Assembly: GCA_920105625.2 (NCBI GenBank)
Contig: OV050033.1
Span: 113,421,700 to 113,485,699 of the forward strand
Direction of reading: 5' to 3'
Origin: Clusia tigrina
Lineage: Eukaryota; Arthropoda; Insecta; Diptera; Clusiidae
Length of the DNA stretch: 64,000 bases
Position numbers and translations under genes: made by a program. Shown here piece after piece: positions 50,386 to 63,515 of this stretch. The notes below the pieces were generated by a model, which saw nothing but the letters and a program-made list of their open reading frames with translations, did not search any database and had not been told where the DNA came from. The stretch's first letter is position 1. Each line of letters opens with the position of its first letter.

Positions 50386-52315
50386 AGTAATTGTATGTTG
50401 CAAACTTTGATAGGTGTATGACGTACCATATAGAAGTTAGGGCCATTTGAAGTCTTATCAGTGTTTGATTTGGGACTCAAGGGTAGCATAGCTTTGAGCG
50501 ATAACTTAAATTGACAAGAGTCTCGAGTACTTTATTGTTACAAAATTTCAAGGTTTTATGACGCTCCAGTAAAAAGTTGCAAGCATTTGTATGTTGTAAA
50601 CTTTGATAGGTGTTGGCCGTACCGTATAGAAGATAGGGCCATTTGAAGATTTATCAGTGTTTGATTTGGGACTCCAGGGTAGCATAGCTTTGAGCGATAG
50701 CTTAAATTGACAAGAGGCTGGAGTACTTTATTGTTACAAAATTTCAAGGTTTTATGACGCTCCAGTCAAAAGTTACAAGTAATTGTATGTTGCAAACTTT
50801 GATAGGTGTATGACGTACCATAGAGAAGTTAGGGCCATTTGAAGTCTTATCAGTGTTTGATTTGGGACTCTAGGGTAGCATAGCTTTGAGCGATAACTTA
50901 AATTGACAAGAGGCTCGAGTACTTTATTGTTACAAAATTTCAAGGTTTTATGACGCTCCAGTAAAAAGTTACAGGCATTTGTATGTTGCAAACTTTGATA
51001 GGTGTAGGACGTACCGTATAGAAGTTAGGGCCATTTGAAGTTTTATCAGTGTTTGATATGGGACTCAAGGGTAGCATAGCTTTGAGCGATAGCTTAAATT
51101 GACAAGAGGCTCGAGTACTTTATTGTTACAAAATTTCAAGGTTTTATGACGCTCCCGTAAAATGTTGCAAGCATTTGTATGTTGCAAACTTTGATAGGTG
51201 TAGGACATACCGTATAGAAGTTAGGGCCATTTGAAGATTTATCAGTGTTTGATTTGGGACTCAAGGGTAGCATAGCTTTGAGCGATAGCTTAAATTGACA
51301 AGAGGCTCGAGTACTTTATTGTTACCAAATTTCAAGGTTTTATGACGCTCCCGTAAAAAGTTACAAGCAATTGTATGTTGCAAACTTTGATAGGTGTATG
51401 ACGTGCCGTATAGAAGTTAGGGCCATTTGAAGTTATATCAGAGTTTGATTTGGGCCTCAAGGGTAGCATAGCTTTGAGCGATAGCTTAAATTGACAAGAG
51501 GCTGGAGTACTTTATTGTTACAAAATTTCAAGGTTTTATGACGCTCCAGTAAAAAGTTACAAGTAATTGTATGTTGCAAACTTTGATAGGTGTATGACGT
51601 ACCATATAGAAGTTAGGGCCATTTGAAGTCTTATCAGTGTTTGATTTGGGACTCAAGGGTAGCATAGCTTTGAGCGATAACTTAAATTGACAAGAGTCTC
51701 GAGTACTTTATTGTTACAAAATTTCAAGGTTTTATGACGCTCCAGTAAAAAGTTACAAGCATTTGTATGTTGCAAACTTTGATAGGTGTAGGACGTACCG
51801 TATAGAAGTTAGGGCCATTTGAAGTTTTATCAGTGTTTGATATTGGACTCAAGGGTAGCATAGCTTTGTGCGATAGCTTAAATTGACAAGAGGCTCGAGT
51901 ACTTTATTGTTACAAAATTTCAAGGTTTTATGACGCTCCAGTAAAAAGTTGCAAGCATTTGTATGTTGCAAACTTTGATAGGTGTAGGACGTACCGTATA
52001 GAAGTTAGGGCCATTTGAAGATTTATCAGTGTTTGATTTTGGACTCAAGGGTAGCATAGCTTTGAGCGATAGCTTAAATTGACAAGAGGCTGGAGTACTT
52101 TATTGTTACAAAATTTCAAGGTTTTATGACGCTCCAGTAAAAAGTTGCAAGCATTTGTGTATTGCAAACTTTGATAGGTGTAGGACGTACCATATAGAAG
52201 TTAGGGCCATTTGAAGTTCTATCAGTGTTTGTTGTGGGACTCAAGGGTAGCATAGCTTTGAGCGAAAACTTAAATTGACAAGAGGCTCGAGTACTTTATT
52301 GTTACAAAATTTCAA

Positions 52316-53636
52316 GGTTTTATGACGCTCCAGTCAAAAGTTACAAGCATTTGTATGTTGCAAACTTTGATAGGTGTAGGACTTACCATATAGAAGTTAG
52401 GGCCATTTGAAGATTTATCAGTGTTTGATTTGGGACTCAAGGGTAGCATAGCTTTGAGCGATAGCTTAAATTGACAAGAGGCTGGAGTACTTTATTGTTA
52501 CAAAATTTCAAGGTTTTATGACGCTCCAGTAAAAAGTTACAAGTAATTGTATGTTGCAAACTTTGATAGGTGTATGACGTACCATATAGAAGTTAGGGCC
52601 ATTTGAAGTTTTATCAGTGTTTGATTTGGGACTCAAGGGTAGCATAGCTTTGAGCGATAACTTAAATTGACAAGAGGCTCGAGTACTATATTGTTACAAA
52701 ATTTCAAGGTTTTATGACGCTCCAGTAAAAAGTTACAGGCATTTGTATGTTGCAAACTTTGATAGGTGTAGGACGTACCGTATAGAAGTTAGGGCCATTT
52801 GAAGTTTTATCAGTGTTTGATATGGGACTCAAGGGTAGCATAGCTTTGAGCGATAGCTTAAATTGACAAGAGGCTCGAGTACTTTATTGTTACAAAATTT
52901 CAAGGTTTTATGACGCTCCAGTAAAAAGTTGCAAGCATTTGTATGTTGCAAACTTTGATAGGTGTAGGACGTACCGTATAGAAGTTAGGGCCATTTGAAG
53001 ATTTATCAGTGTTTGATTTGGGACTCAAGGGTAGCATAGCTTTGAGCGATAGATTAAATTGACAAGAGGCTCGAGTACTTTATTATTACCAAATTTCAAG
53101 TTTTTATGACGCTCCAGTAAAAAGTTACAAGCAATTGTATATTGCAAACTTTGATAGGTGTAGGACGTACCGTATAGAAGTTTGGGCCATTTGAAGTTTT
53201 ATCAGTGTTTGATGTGGGACTCAAGGGTAGCATAGCTTTGAGCGATAGCTTAAATTGACAAGAGGCTCGAGTACTTTATTGTTACAAAATTTCAAGGTTT
53301 TATGACGCTCCAGTAAAAAGTTGCAAGCATTTGTGTGTTGCAAACTTTGATAGGTGTAGGACGTACCGTATAGAAGTTTGGGCCATTTGAAGTTTTATCA
53401 GTGTTTGATGTGGGACTCAAGGGTAGCTTAGCTTTGAGCGATAGCTTAAATTGACAAGAGGCTGGAGTACTTTATTGTTACAAAATTTCAAGGTTTTATG
53501 ACGCTCCAGTAAAAAGTTGCAAGCATTTGTGTGTTGCAAACTTTAATAGGTGTAGGACGTACCGTATAGAAGTTAGGGCCATTTGAAGTTCTATCAGTGT
53601 TTGTTGTGGGACTCAAGGGTAGCATAGCTTTGAGCG
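52316..53636 (+). repeat. Nested block present three times (also 56,825-58,145 and 59,177-60,497)
   Basis: About seven monomers, from the GTCAAAAG/GACTTACC unit through the TATTATTACC unit to the CTTTAATAGG/GTTTGTTGTGG unit, recur 4,509 bp downstream (23 units plus 1 bp) at 56,825-58,145. They recur again at 59,177-60,497 as part of the 6,861-bp repeat. The 56.8-kb copy forms the spacer between the two large copies. Confidence 0.88.
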
Positions 53637-54780
53637 AAAACTTAAATTGACAAGAGGCTCGAGTACTTTATTGTTACAAAATTTCAAGGTTTTATGATGC
53701 TCCAGTCAAAAGTTACAAGCATTTGTATGTTGCAAACTTTGATAGGTGTAGGACTTACCATATAGAAGTTAGGGCCATTTGAAGTTTTATCAGTGTTTGA
53801 TTTGGGACTCAAGGGTAGCATAGCTTTGAGTGATAACTTAAATTGACAAGAGGCTCGAGTACTATATTGTTACAAAATTTCAAGGTTTTATGACGCTCCA
53901 GTAAAAAGTTACAGGCATTTGTAATTTGCAAACTTTGATAGGTGTAGGACGTACCGTATAGAAGTTTGGGCCATTTGAAGTTTTATCAGTGTTTGATGTG
54001 GGACTCAAGGGTAGCATAGCTTTGAGCGATAGCTTAAATTGACAAGAGGCTCGAGAACTTTATTGTTACAAAATTTCAAGGTTTTATGACGCTCCAGTAA
54101 AAAGTTGCAAGCATTTGTATGTTGCAAACTTTGATAGGTGTAGGACGTACCGTATAGAAGTTAGGGCCATTTGAAGATTTATCAGTGTTTGATTTGGGAC
54201 TCAAGGGTTGCATAGCTTTGAGCGATAGATTAAATTGACAAGAGGCTCGAGTACTTTATTATTACCAAATTTCAAGTTTTTATGACGCTCCAGTAAAAAG
54301 TTACAAGCATTTGTGTGTTGCAAACTTTGATAGGTGTAGGACGTACCGTATAGAAGTTTGGGCCATTTGAAGTTTTATCAGTGTTTGATGTGGGACTCAA
54401 GGGTAGCATAGCTTTGAGCGATAGCTTAAATTGACAAGAGGCTCGAGTACTTTATTGTTACAAAATTTCAAGGTTTTATGACGCTCCAGTAAAAAGTTGC
54501 AAGCATTTGTGTGTTGCAAACTTTAATAGGTGTAGGACGTACCGTATAGAAGTTAGGGCCATTTGAAGTTCTATCAGTGTTTGTTGTGGGACTCAAGGGT
54601 AGCATAGCTTTGAGCGAAAACTTAAATTGACAAGAGGCTCGAGTACTTTATTGTTACAAAATTTCAAGGTTTTATGACGCTCCAGTCAAAAGTTACAAGC
54701 ATTTGTATGTTGCAAACTTTGATAGGTGTAGGACTTACCATATAGAAGTTAGGGCCATTTGAAGTTTTATCAGTGTTTTA
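53500..54780 (+). repeat. 5-monomer (980-bp) internal repeat
   Basis: CTTTAATAGG with GTTCTATCAGTGTTTGTTGTG, then GCGAAAAC, then GTCAAAAG/GACTTACC occurs at 53,541 and again at 54,521, exactly 980 bp apart. The first GTCAAAAG unit has GATGCTCC and the second GACGCTCC. The arrangement is repeated at 60.4-61.6 kb within the larger duplication. Confidence 0.85.
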
Positions 54781-55250
54781 TTTGGGACTCAAGGGTAGCA
54801 TAGGTTTGAGCGATAGCTTAAATTGACAAGAGGCTCGAATACTTGATTGTTACAAAATTTCAAGGTCTTATGACGCTCCAGTAAAAAGTTACAAGCATTT
54901 GTATGTTGCAAACTTTGATAGGTGTATTACGTACCGTATAGAAGTTAGGGCCATTTGAAGTTTTATCAGTGTTTGATTTGGGACTCAAGGGTAGCATAGC
55001 TTTGAGCGAAAACTTAAATTGACAAGAGGCTCGAGTACTTTATTGTTACAAAATTTCAAGGTTTTATGACGCTCCAGTCAAAAGTTACAAGCATTTGTAT
55101 GTTGCAAACTTTGATAGGTGTAGGACTTACCATATAGAAGTTAGGGCCATTTGAAGTTTTATCAGTGTTTTATTTGGGACTCAAGGGTAGCATAGGTTCG
55201 AGCGATAGCTTAAATTGACAAGAGGCTCGATTACTTTATTGTTACAAAAT
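54660..55250 (+). repeat. 2-monomer (392-bp) internal repeat
   Basis: A pair made of a GTCAAAAG/GACTTACC unit with GTGTTTTATTTGGG and CATAGGTT or CATAGGTTC, followed by a GTATTACG or GTATGACG unit with GCGAAAAC, occurs twice in a row (GTCAAAAG at 54,685 and 55,077). This is the shortest multi-unit higher-order pattern in the window, and it is copied at 61.5-62.1 kb. Confidence 0.8.
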
Positions 55251-58117
55251 TTCAAGGTTTTATGACGCTCCAGTAAAAAGTTAAAAGCATTTGTATGTTG
55301 CAAACTTTGATATGTGTATGACGTACCGTATAGAAGTTAGGGCTATTTGAAGTTTTATCAGTGTTTGATTTGGGACTCAAGGGTAGCATAGCTTTGAGCG
55401 AAAACTTAAATTGACCAGAGGCTCGAGTACTTTATTGTTACAAAATTTCAAGGTTTTATGACGCTCCAGTAAAAAGTTACAGGCATTTGTATGTTGCAAA
55501 CTTTGATAGGTGCAGGACGTACTGTATAGAAGTTAGGGCCATTTGAAGTTTTATCAGTGTTTGATTTGGGACTCAAGGGTAGCATAGCTTTGAACGATAG
55601 CTTAAATTGACTAGAGGCTCGAGTACTTTATTGTTACAAAATTTCAAGGTTTTTTTGACGCTCCAGTAAAAAGTTACAAGCATTTGTATGTTGCAAACTT
55701 TGATAGGTGTAGGACGTACCGTATAGAAGTTAGGGCCATTTGAAGATTTATCAGTGTTTGATTTGGGACTCAAGGGTAGCATAGCTTTGGGCGATAGCTT
55801 AATTTGACAGGAGGCTCGAGTACTTTATTGTTACAAAATTTCAAGGTTTTATGACGCTCCAGTAAAAAGTTGCAAGCATTTGTGTGTTGCAAACTTTGAT
55901 AGGTGTAGGACGTACCGTATAGAAGTTAGGGCCATTTAAAGATTTCTCAGTGTTTGATTTGAGACTCAAGGGTAGCATAGCTTTAAGCGATAGCTTAAAT
56001 TGACAAGAGGCTCGAATACTTTATTGTTACAAAATTTCAAGGTTTTATGACACTCCAGTAAAAAGTTGCAAGCATTTGTGTATTGCAAACTTTGATAGGT
56101 GTAGGACGTACCATATAGAAGTTAGGGCCATTTGAAGTTCTATCAGTGTTTGTTGTGGGACTCAAGGGTAGCATAGCTTTGAGCGCAAACTTAAATTGAC
56201 AAGAGGCTCGAGTACTTTATTGTTACAAAATTTCCCGGTTTTAAGACGCTCCAGTCAAAAGTTACAAGCATTTGTATGTTGCAAACTTTGATAGGTGTAG
56301 GACGTACCATATAGAAGTTAGGGCCATTTGAAGTTTTATCTGTGTTTTATTTGGGACTCAAGGGTAGCATAGGTTTGAGCGATAGCTTAAATTGACAAGA
56401 GGCTCGAGTACTTTATTGTTACAAAATTTCAAGGTTTTATGACGCTCCAGTAAAAAGTTAAAAGCATTTGTATGTTGCAAACTTTGATAGGTGTAGGACG
56501 TACCATATAGAAGTTAGGGCCATTTGAAGTTTTATCTGTGTTTTATTTGGGACTCAAGGGTAGCATAGGTTTGAGCGATAGCTTAAATTGACAAGAGGCT
56601 CGAGTACTTTATTGTTACAAAATTTCAAGGTTTTATGACGCTCCAGTAAAAAGTTGCAAGCATTTGTGTGTTGCAAACTTTGATAGGTGTAGGACGTACC
56701 GTATAGAAGTTAGGGCCATTTGAAGTTTTATCAGTGTTTGATGTGGGACTCAAGGGTAGCATAGCTTTGAGCGATAACTTAAATTGACAAGAGGCTCGAG
56801 TACTTTATTGTTACAAAATTTCAAGCTTTTATGACGCTCCAGTCAAAAGTTACAAGCATTTGTATGTTGCAAACTTTGATAGGTGTAGGACTTACCATAT
56901 AGAAGTTAGGGCCATTTGAAGATTTATCAGTGTTTGATTTGGGACTCAAGGGTAGCATAGCTTTGAGCGATAGCTTAAATTGACAAGAGGCTGGAGTACT
57001 TTATTGTTACAAAATTTCAAGGTTTTATGACGCTCCAGTAAAAAGTTACAAGTAATTGTATGTTGCAAACTTTGATAGGTGTATGACGTACCATATAGAA
57101 GTTAGGGCAATTTGAAGTTTTATCAGTGTTTGATTTGGGACTCAAGGGTAGCATAGCTTTGAGCGATAACTTAAATTGACAAGAGGCTCGAGTACTATAT
57201 TGTTACAAAATTTCAAGGTTTTATGACGCTCCAGTAAAAAGTTACAGGCATTTGTATGTTGCAAACTTTGATAGGTGTAGGACGTACCGTATAGAAGTTA
57301 GGGCCATTTGAAGTTTTATCAGTGTTTGATATGGGACTCAAGGGTAGCATAGCTTTGAGCGATAGCTTAAATTGACAAGAGGCTCGAGTACTTTATTGTT
57401 ACAAAATTTCAAGGTTTTATGACGCTCCAGTAAAAAGTTGCAAGCATTTGTATGTTGCAAACTTTGATAGGTGTAGGACGTACCGTATAGAAGTTAGGGC
57501 CATTTGAAGATTTATCAGTGTTTGATTTGGGACTCAAGGGTAGCATAGCTTTGAGCGATAGATTAAATTGACAAGAGGCTCGAGTACTTTATTATTACCA
57601 AATTTCAAGTTTTTATGACGCTCCAGTAAAAAGTTACAAGCAATTGTATATTGCAAACTTTGATAGGTGTAGGACGTACCGTATAGAAGTTTGGGCCATT
57701 TGAAGTTTTATCAGTGTTTGATGTGGGACTCAAGGGTAGCATAGCTTTGAGCGATAGCTTAAATTGACAAGAGGCTCGAGTACTTTATTGTTACAAAATT
57801 TCAAGGTTTTATGACGCTCCAGTAAAAAGTTGCAAGCATTTGTGTGTTGCAAACTTTGATAGGTGTAGGACGTACCGTATAGAAGTTTGGGCCATTTGAA
57901 GTTTTATCAGTGTTTGATGTGGGACTCAAGGGTAGCATAGCTTTGAGCGATAGCTTAAATTGACAAGAGGCTGGAGTACTTTATTGTTACAAAATTTCAA
58001 GGTTTTATGACGCTCCAGTAAAAAGTTGCAAGCATTTGTGTGTTGCAAACTTTAATAGGTGTAGGACGTACCGTATAGAAGTTAGGGCCATTTGAAGTTC
58101 TATCAGTGTTTGTTGTG

Positions 58118-61100
58118 GGACTCAAGGGTAGCATAGCTTTGAGCGATAGCTTAAATTGACAAGAGGCTCGAGTACTTTATTGTTACCAAATTTCAAGGTT
58201 TTATGACGCTCCCGTAAAAAGTTACAAGCAATTGTATGTTGCAAACTTTGATAGGTGTATGACGTGCCGTATAGAAGTTAGGGCCATTTGAAGTTATATC
58301 AGAGTTTGATTTGGGCCTCAAGGGTAGCATAGCTTTGAGCGATAGCTTAAATTGACAAGAGGCTGGAGTACTTTATTGTTACAAAATTTCAAGGTTTTAT
58401 GACGCTCCAGTAAAAAGTTACAAGTAATTGTATGTTGCAAACTTTGATAGGTGTATGACGTACCATATAGAAGTTAGGGCCATTTGAAGTCTTATCAGTG
58501 TTTGATTTGGGACTCAAGGGTAGCATAGCTTTGAGCGATAACTTAAATTGACAAGAGTCTCGAGTACTTTATTGTTACAAAATTTCAAGGTTTTATGACG
58601 CTCCAGTAAAAAGTTACAAGCTTTTGTATGTTGCAAACTTTGATAGGTGTAGGACGTACCGTATAGAAGTTAGGGCCATTTGAAGTTTTATCAGTGTTTG
58701 ATATGGGACTCAAGGGTAGCATAGCTTTGTGCGATAGCTTAAATTGACAAGAGGCTCGAGTACTTTATTGTTACAAAATTTCAAGGTTTTATGACGCTCC
58801 AGTAAAAAGTTGCAAGCATTTGTATGTTGCAAACTTTGATAGGTGTAGGACGTACCGTATAGAAGTTAGGGCCATTTGAAGATTTATCAGTGTTTGATTT
58901 TGGACTCAAGGGTAGCATAGCTTTGAGCGATAGCTTAAATTGACAAGAGGCTGGAGTACTTTATTGTTACAAAATTTCAAGGTTTTATGACGCTCCAGTA
59001 AAAAGTTGCAAGCATTTGTGTATTGCAAACTTTGATAGGTGTAGGACGTACCATATAGAAGTTAGGGCCATTTGAAGTTCTATCAGTGTTTGTTGTGGGA
59101 CTCAAGGGTAGCATAGCTTTGAGCGAAAACTTAAATTGACAAGAGGCTCGAGTACTTTATTGTTACAAAATTTCAAGGTTTTATGACGCTCCAGTCAAAA
59201 GTTACAAGCATTTGTATGTTGCAAACTTTGATAGGTGTAGGACTTACCATATAGAAGTTAGGGCCATTTGAAGATTTATCAGTGTTTGATTTGGGACTCA
59301 AGGGTAGCATAGCTTTGAGCGATAGCTTAAATTGACAAGAGGCTGGAGTACTTTATTGTTACAAAATTTCAAGGTTTTATGACGCTCCAGTAAAAAGTTA
59401 CAAGTAATTGTATGTTGCAAACTTTGATAGGTGTATGACGTACCATATAGAAGTTAGGGCCATTTGAAGTTTTATCAGTGTTTGATTTGGGACTCAAGGG
59501 TAGCATAGCTTTGAGCGATAACTTAAATTGACAAGAGGCTCGAGTACTATATTGTTACAAAATTTCAAGGTTTTATGACGCTCCAGTAAAAAGTTACAGG
59601 CATTTGTATGTTGCAAACTTTGATAGGTGTAGGACGTACCGTATAGAAGTTAGGGCCATTTGAAGTTTTATCAGTGTTTGATATGGGACTCAAGGGTAGC
59701 ATAGCTTTGAGCGATAGCTTAAATTGACAAGAGGCTCGAGTACTTTATTGTTACAAAATTTCAAGTTTTTATGACGCTCCAGTAAAAAGTTGCAAGCATT
59801 TGTATGTTGCAAACTTTGATAGGTGTAGGACGTACCGTATAGAAGTTAGGGCCATTTGAAGATTTATCAGTGTTTGATTTGGGACTCAAGGGTAGCATAG
59901 CTTTGAGCGATAGATTAAATTGACAAGAGGCTCGAGTACTTTATTATTACCAAATTTCAAGTTTTTATGACGCTCCAGTAAAAAGTTACAAGCAATTGTA
60001 TATTGCAAACTTTGATAGGTGTAGGACGTACCGTATAGAAGTTTGGGCCATTTGAAGTTTTATCAGTGTTTGATGTGGGACTCAAGGGTAGCATAGCTTT
60101 AAGCGATTGCTTAAATTGACAAGAGGCTCGAGTACTTTATTGTTACAAAATTTCAAGGTTTTATGACGCTCCAGTAAAAAGTTGCAAGCATTTGTGTGTT
60201 GCAAACTTTGATAGGTGTAGGACGTACCGTATAGAAGTTTGGGCCATTTGAAGTTTTATCAGTGTTTGATGTGGGACTCAAGGGTAGCATAGCTTTGAGC
60301 GATAGCTTAAATTGACAAGAGGCTGGAGTACTTTATTGTTACAAAATTTCAAGGTTTTATGACGCTCCAGTAAAAAGTTGCAAGCATTTGTGTGTTGCAA
60401 ACTTTAATAGGTGTAGGACGTACCGTATAGAAGTTAGGGCCATTTGAAGTTCTATCAGTGTTTGTTGTGGGACTCAAGGGTAGCATAGCTTTGAGCGAAA
60501 ACTTAAATTGACAAGAGGCTCGAGTACTTTATTGTTACAAAATTTCAAGGTTTTATGATGCTCCAGTCAAAAGTTACAAGCATTTGTATGTTGCAAACTT
60601 TGATAGGTGTAGGACTTACCATATAGAAGTTAGGGCCATTTGAAGTTTTATCAGTGTTTGATTTGGGACTCAAGGGTAGCATAGCTTTGAGTGATAACTT
60701 AAATTGACAAGAGGCTCGAGTACTATATTGTTACAAAATTTCAAGGTTTTATGACGCTCCAGTAAAAAGTTACAGGCATTTGTAATTTGCAAACTTTGAT
60801 AGGTGTAGGACGTACCGTATAGAAGTTTGGGCCATTTGAAGTTTTATCAGTGTTTGATGTGGGACTCAAGGGTAGCATAGCTTTGAGCGATAGCTTAGAT
60901 TGACAAGAGGCTCGAGAACTTTATTGTTACAAAATTTCAAGGTTTTATGACGCTCCAGTAAAAAGTTGCAAGCATTTGTATGTTGCAAACTTTGATAGGT
61001 GTAGGACGTACCGTATAGAAGTTAGGGCCATTTGAAGATTTATCAGTGTTTGATTTGGGACTCAAGGGTTGCATAGCTTTGAGCGATAGATTAAATTGAC

Positions 61101-63515
61101 AAGAGGCTCGAGTACTTTATTATTACCAAATTTCAAGTTTTTATGACGCTCCAGTAAAAAGTTACAAGCATTTGTGTGTTGCAAACTTTGATAGGTGTAG
61201 GACGTACCGTATAGAAGTTTGGGCCATTTGAAGTTTTATCAGTGTTTGATGTGGGACTCAAGGGTAGCATAGCTTTGAGCGATAGCTTAAATTGACAAGA
61301 GGCTCGAGTACTTTATTGTTACAAAATTTCAAGGTTTTATGACGCTCCAGTAAAAAGTTGCAAGCATTTGTGTGTTGCAAACTTTAATAGGTGTAGGACG
61401 TACCGTATAGAAGTTAGGGCCATTTGAAGTTCTATCAGTGTTTGTTGTGGGACTCAAGGGTAGCATAGCTTTGAGCGAAAACTTAAATTGACAAGAGGCT
61501 CGAGTACTTTATTGTTACAAAATTTCAAGGTTTTATGACGCTCCAGTCAAAAGTTACAAGCATTTGTATGTTGCAAACTTTGATAGGTGTAGGACTTACC
61601 ATATAGAAGTTAGGGCCATTTGAAGTTTTATCAGTGTTTTATTTGGGACTCAAGGGTAGCATAGGTTTGAGCGATAGCTTAAATTGACAAGAGGCTCGAA
61701 TACTTGATTGTTACAAAATTTCAAGGTCTTATGACGCTCCAGTAAAAAGTTACAAGCATTTGTATGTTGCAAACTTTGATAGGTGTATTACGTACCGTAT
61801 AGAAGTTAGGGCCATTTGAAGTTTTATCAGTGTTTGATTTGGGACTCAAGGGTAGCATAGCTTTGACCGAAAACTTAAATTGACAAGAGGCTCGAGTACT
61901 TTATTGTTACAAAATTTCAAGGTTTTATGACGCTCCAGTCAAAAGTTACAAGCATTTGTATGTTGCAAACTTTGATAGGTGTAGGACTTACCATATAGAA
62001 GTTAGGGCCATTTGAAGTTTTATCAGTGTTTTATTTGGGACTCAAGGGTAGCATAGGTTCGAGCGATAGCTTAAATTGACAAGAGGCTCGATTACTTTAT
62101 TGTTACAAAATTTCAAGGTTTTATGACGCTCCAGTAAAAAGTTAAAAGCATTTGTATGTTGCAAACTTTGATATGTGTATGACGTACCGTATAGAAGTTA
62201 GGGCTATTTGAAGTTTTATCAGTGTTTGATTTGGGACTCAAGGGTAGCATAGCTTTGAGCGAAAACTTAAATTGACCAGAGGCTCGAGTACTTTATTGTT
62301 ACAAAATTTCAAGGTTTTATGACGCTCCAGTAAAAAGTTACAGGCATTTGTATGTTGCAAACTTTGATAGGTGCAGGACGTACTGTATAGAAGTTAGGGC
62401 CATTTGAAGTTTTATCAGTGTTTGATTTGGGACTCAAGGGTAGCATAGCTTTGAGCGATAGCTTAAATTGACAAGAGGCTCGAGTACTTTATTGTTACAA
62501 AATTTCAAGGTTTTTTTGACGCTCCAGTAAAAAGTTACAAGCATTTGTATGTTGCAAACTTTGATAGGTGTAGGACGTACCGTATAGAAGTTAGGGCCAT
62601 TTGAAGTTTTATCAGTGTTTGATTTGGGACTCAAGGGTAGCATAGCTTTGAGCGATAGCTTAATTTGACAGGAGGCTCGAGTACTTTATTGTTACAAAAT
62701 TTCAAGGTTTTATGACGCTCCAGTAAAAAGTTGCAAGCATTTGTGTGTTGCAAACTTTGATAGGTGTAGGACGTACCGTATAGAAGTTAGGGCCATTTAA
62801 AGATTTCTCAGTGTTTGATTTGAGACTCAAGGGTAGCATAGCTTTAAGCGATAGCTTAAATTGACAAGAGGCTCGAATACTTTATTGTTACAAAATTTCA
62901 AGGTTTTATGACACTCCAGTAAAAAGTTGCAAGCATTTGTGTATTGCAAACTTTGATAGGTGTAGGACGTACCATATAGAAGTTAGGGCCATTTGAAGTT
63001 CTATCAGTGTTTGTTGTGGGACTCAAGGGTAGCATAGCTTTGAGCGCAAACTTAAATTGACAAGAGGCTCGAGTACTTTATTGTTACAAAATTTCCCGGT
63101 TTTAAGACGCTCCAGTCAAAAGTTACAAGCATTTGTATGTTGCAAACTTTGATAGGTGTAGGACGTACCATATAGAAGTTAGGGCCATTTGAAGTTTTAT
63201 CTGTGTTTTATTTGGGACTCAAGGGTAGCATAGGTTTGAGCGATAGCTTAAATTGACAAGAGGCTCGAGTACTTTATTGTTACAAAATTTCAAGGTTTTA
63301 TGACGCTCCAGTAAAAAGTTAAAAGCATTTGTATGTTGCAAACTTTGATAGGTGTAGGACGTACCATATAGAAGTTAGGGCCATTTGAAGTTTTATCTGT
63401 GTTTTATTTGGGACTCAAGGGTAGCATAGGTTTGAGCGATAGCTTAAATTGACAAGAGGCTCGAGTACTTTATTGTTACAAAATTTCAAGGTTTTATGAC
63501 GCTCCAGTAAAAAGT
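58118..63515 (+). repeat. 35-monomer duplication, copy 2 (partner 51,257-56,654)
   Basis: This copy is collinear with copy 1 over 5.4 kb. Differences include TATGGGAC (58,701) for TATTGGAC, AAGCTTTTG for AAGCATTTG, AAGCGATTGC for GAGCGATAGC near 60,102, AGCTTAGATTG near 60,897 and GACCGAAAAC near 61,866. It ends where GTTACAGG (63,515) replaces GTTGCAAG of copy 1. Confidence 0.93.

Larger units (their letters stand above)
28875..50390 (+). repeat. Array zone 3: CAATTG / AAATAGACAAG monomer mix
   Basis: This zone has about 110 monomers and no gene. Characteristic variants are CAAGCAATTG, AAGGATTTATG, AAGATTTTATG, AAATAGACAAG (seven units, 34,053-44,640), GCATTTGCATG and AACTTCGATAGG. TTATATGATGCTAAAG units are absent. 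Almost the whole zone can be assigned to one or another of the large duplications listed separately. Confidence 0.75.
51257..56654 (+). repeat. 35-monomer duplication, copy 1 (partner 58,118-63,515)
   Basis: A 5.4-kb block recurs at offset 6,861, which is 35 monomers plus 1 bp (an inserted T in GGTTTTTTTGACG at about 55,652). Shared markers include GCTCCCGTAAAAAG (51,348/58,209), ATCAGAGTTTGATTTGGGCC, GTACTATATTG (52,683/59,544), GTAATTTGC, TATTACGTACC, CTTGATTGTT, GGTGCAGGACG and TTTCCCGGTTTTAAGACG (56,232/63,093). I counted about a dozen substitutions. The block plus the following 1.46 kb forms one full 6,861-bp period. Confidence 0.93.

Noticed and set aside
50556..62643. Further minus-strand ORFs of 63-72 codons in zone 4
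   Set aside because: These are the same monomer-phase frames. Two at 55,573 and 62,434 differ from the others only because a one-base T insertion joins frames, and the second is a copy of the first.
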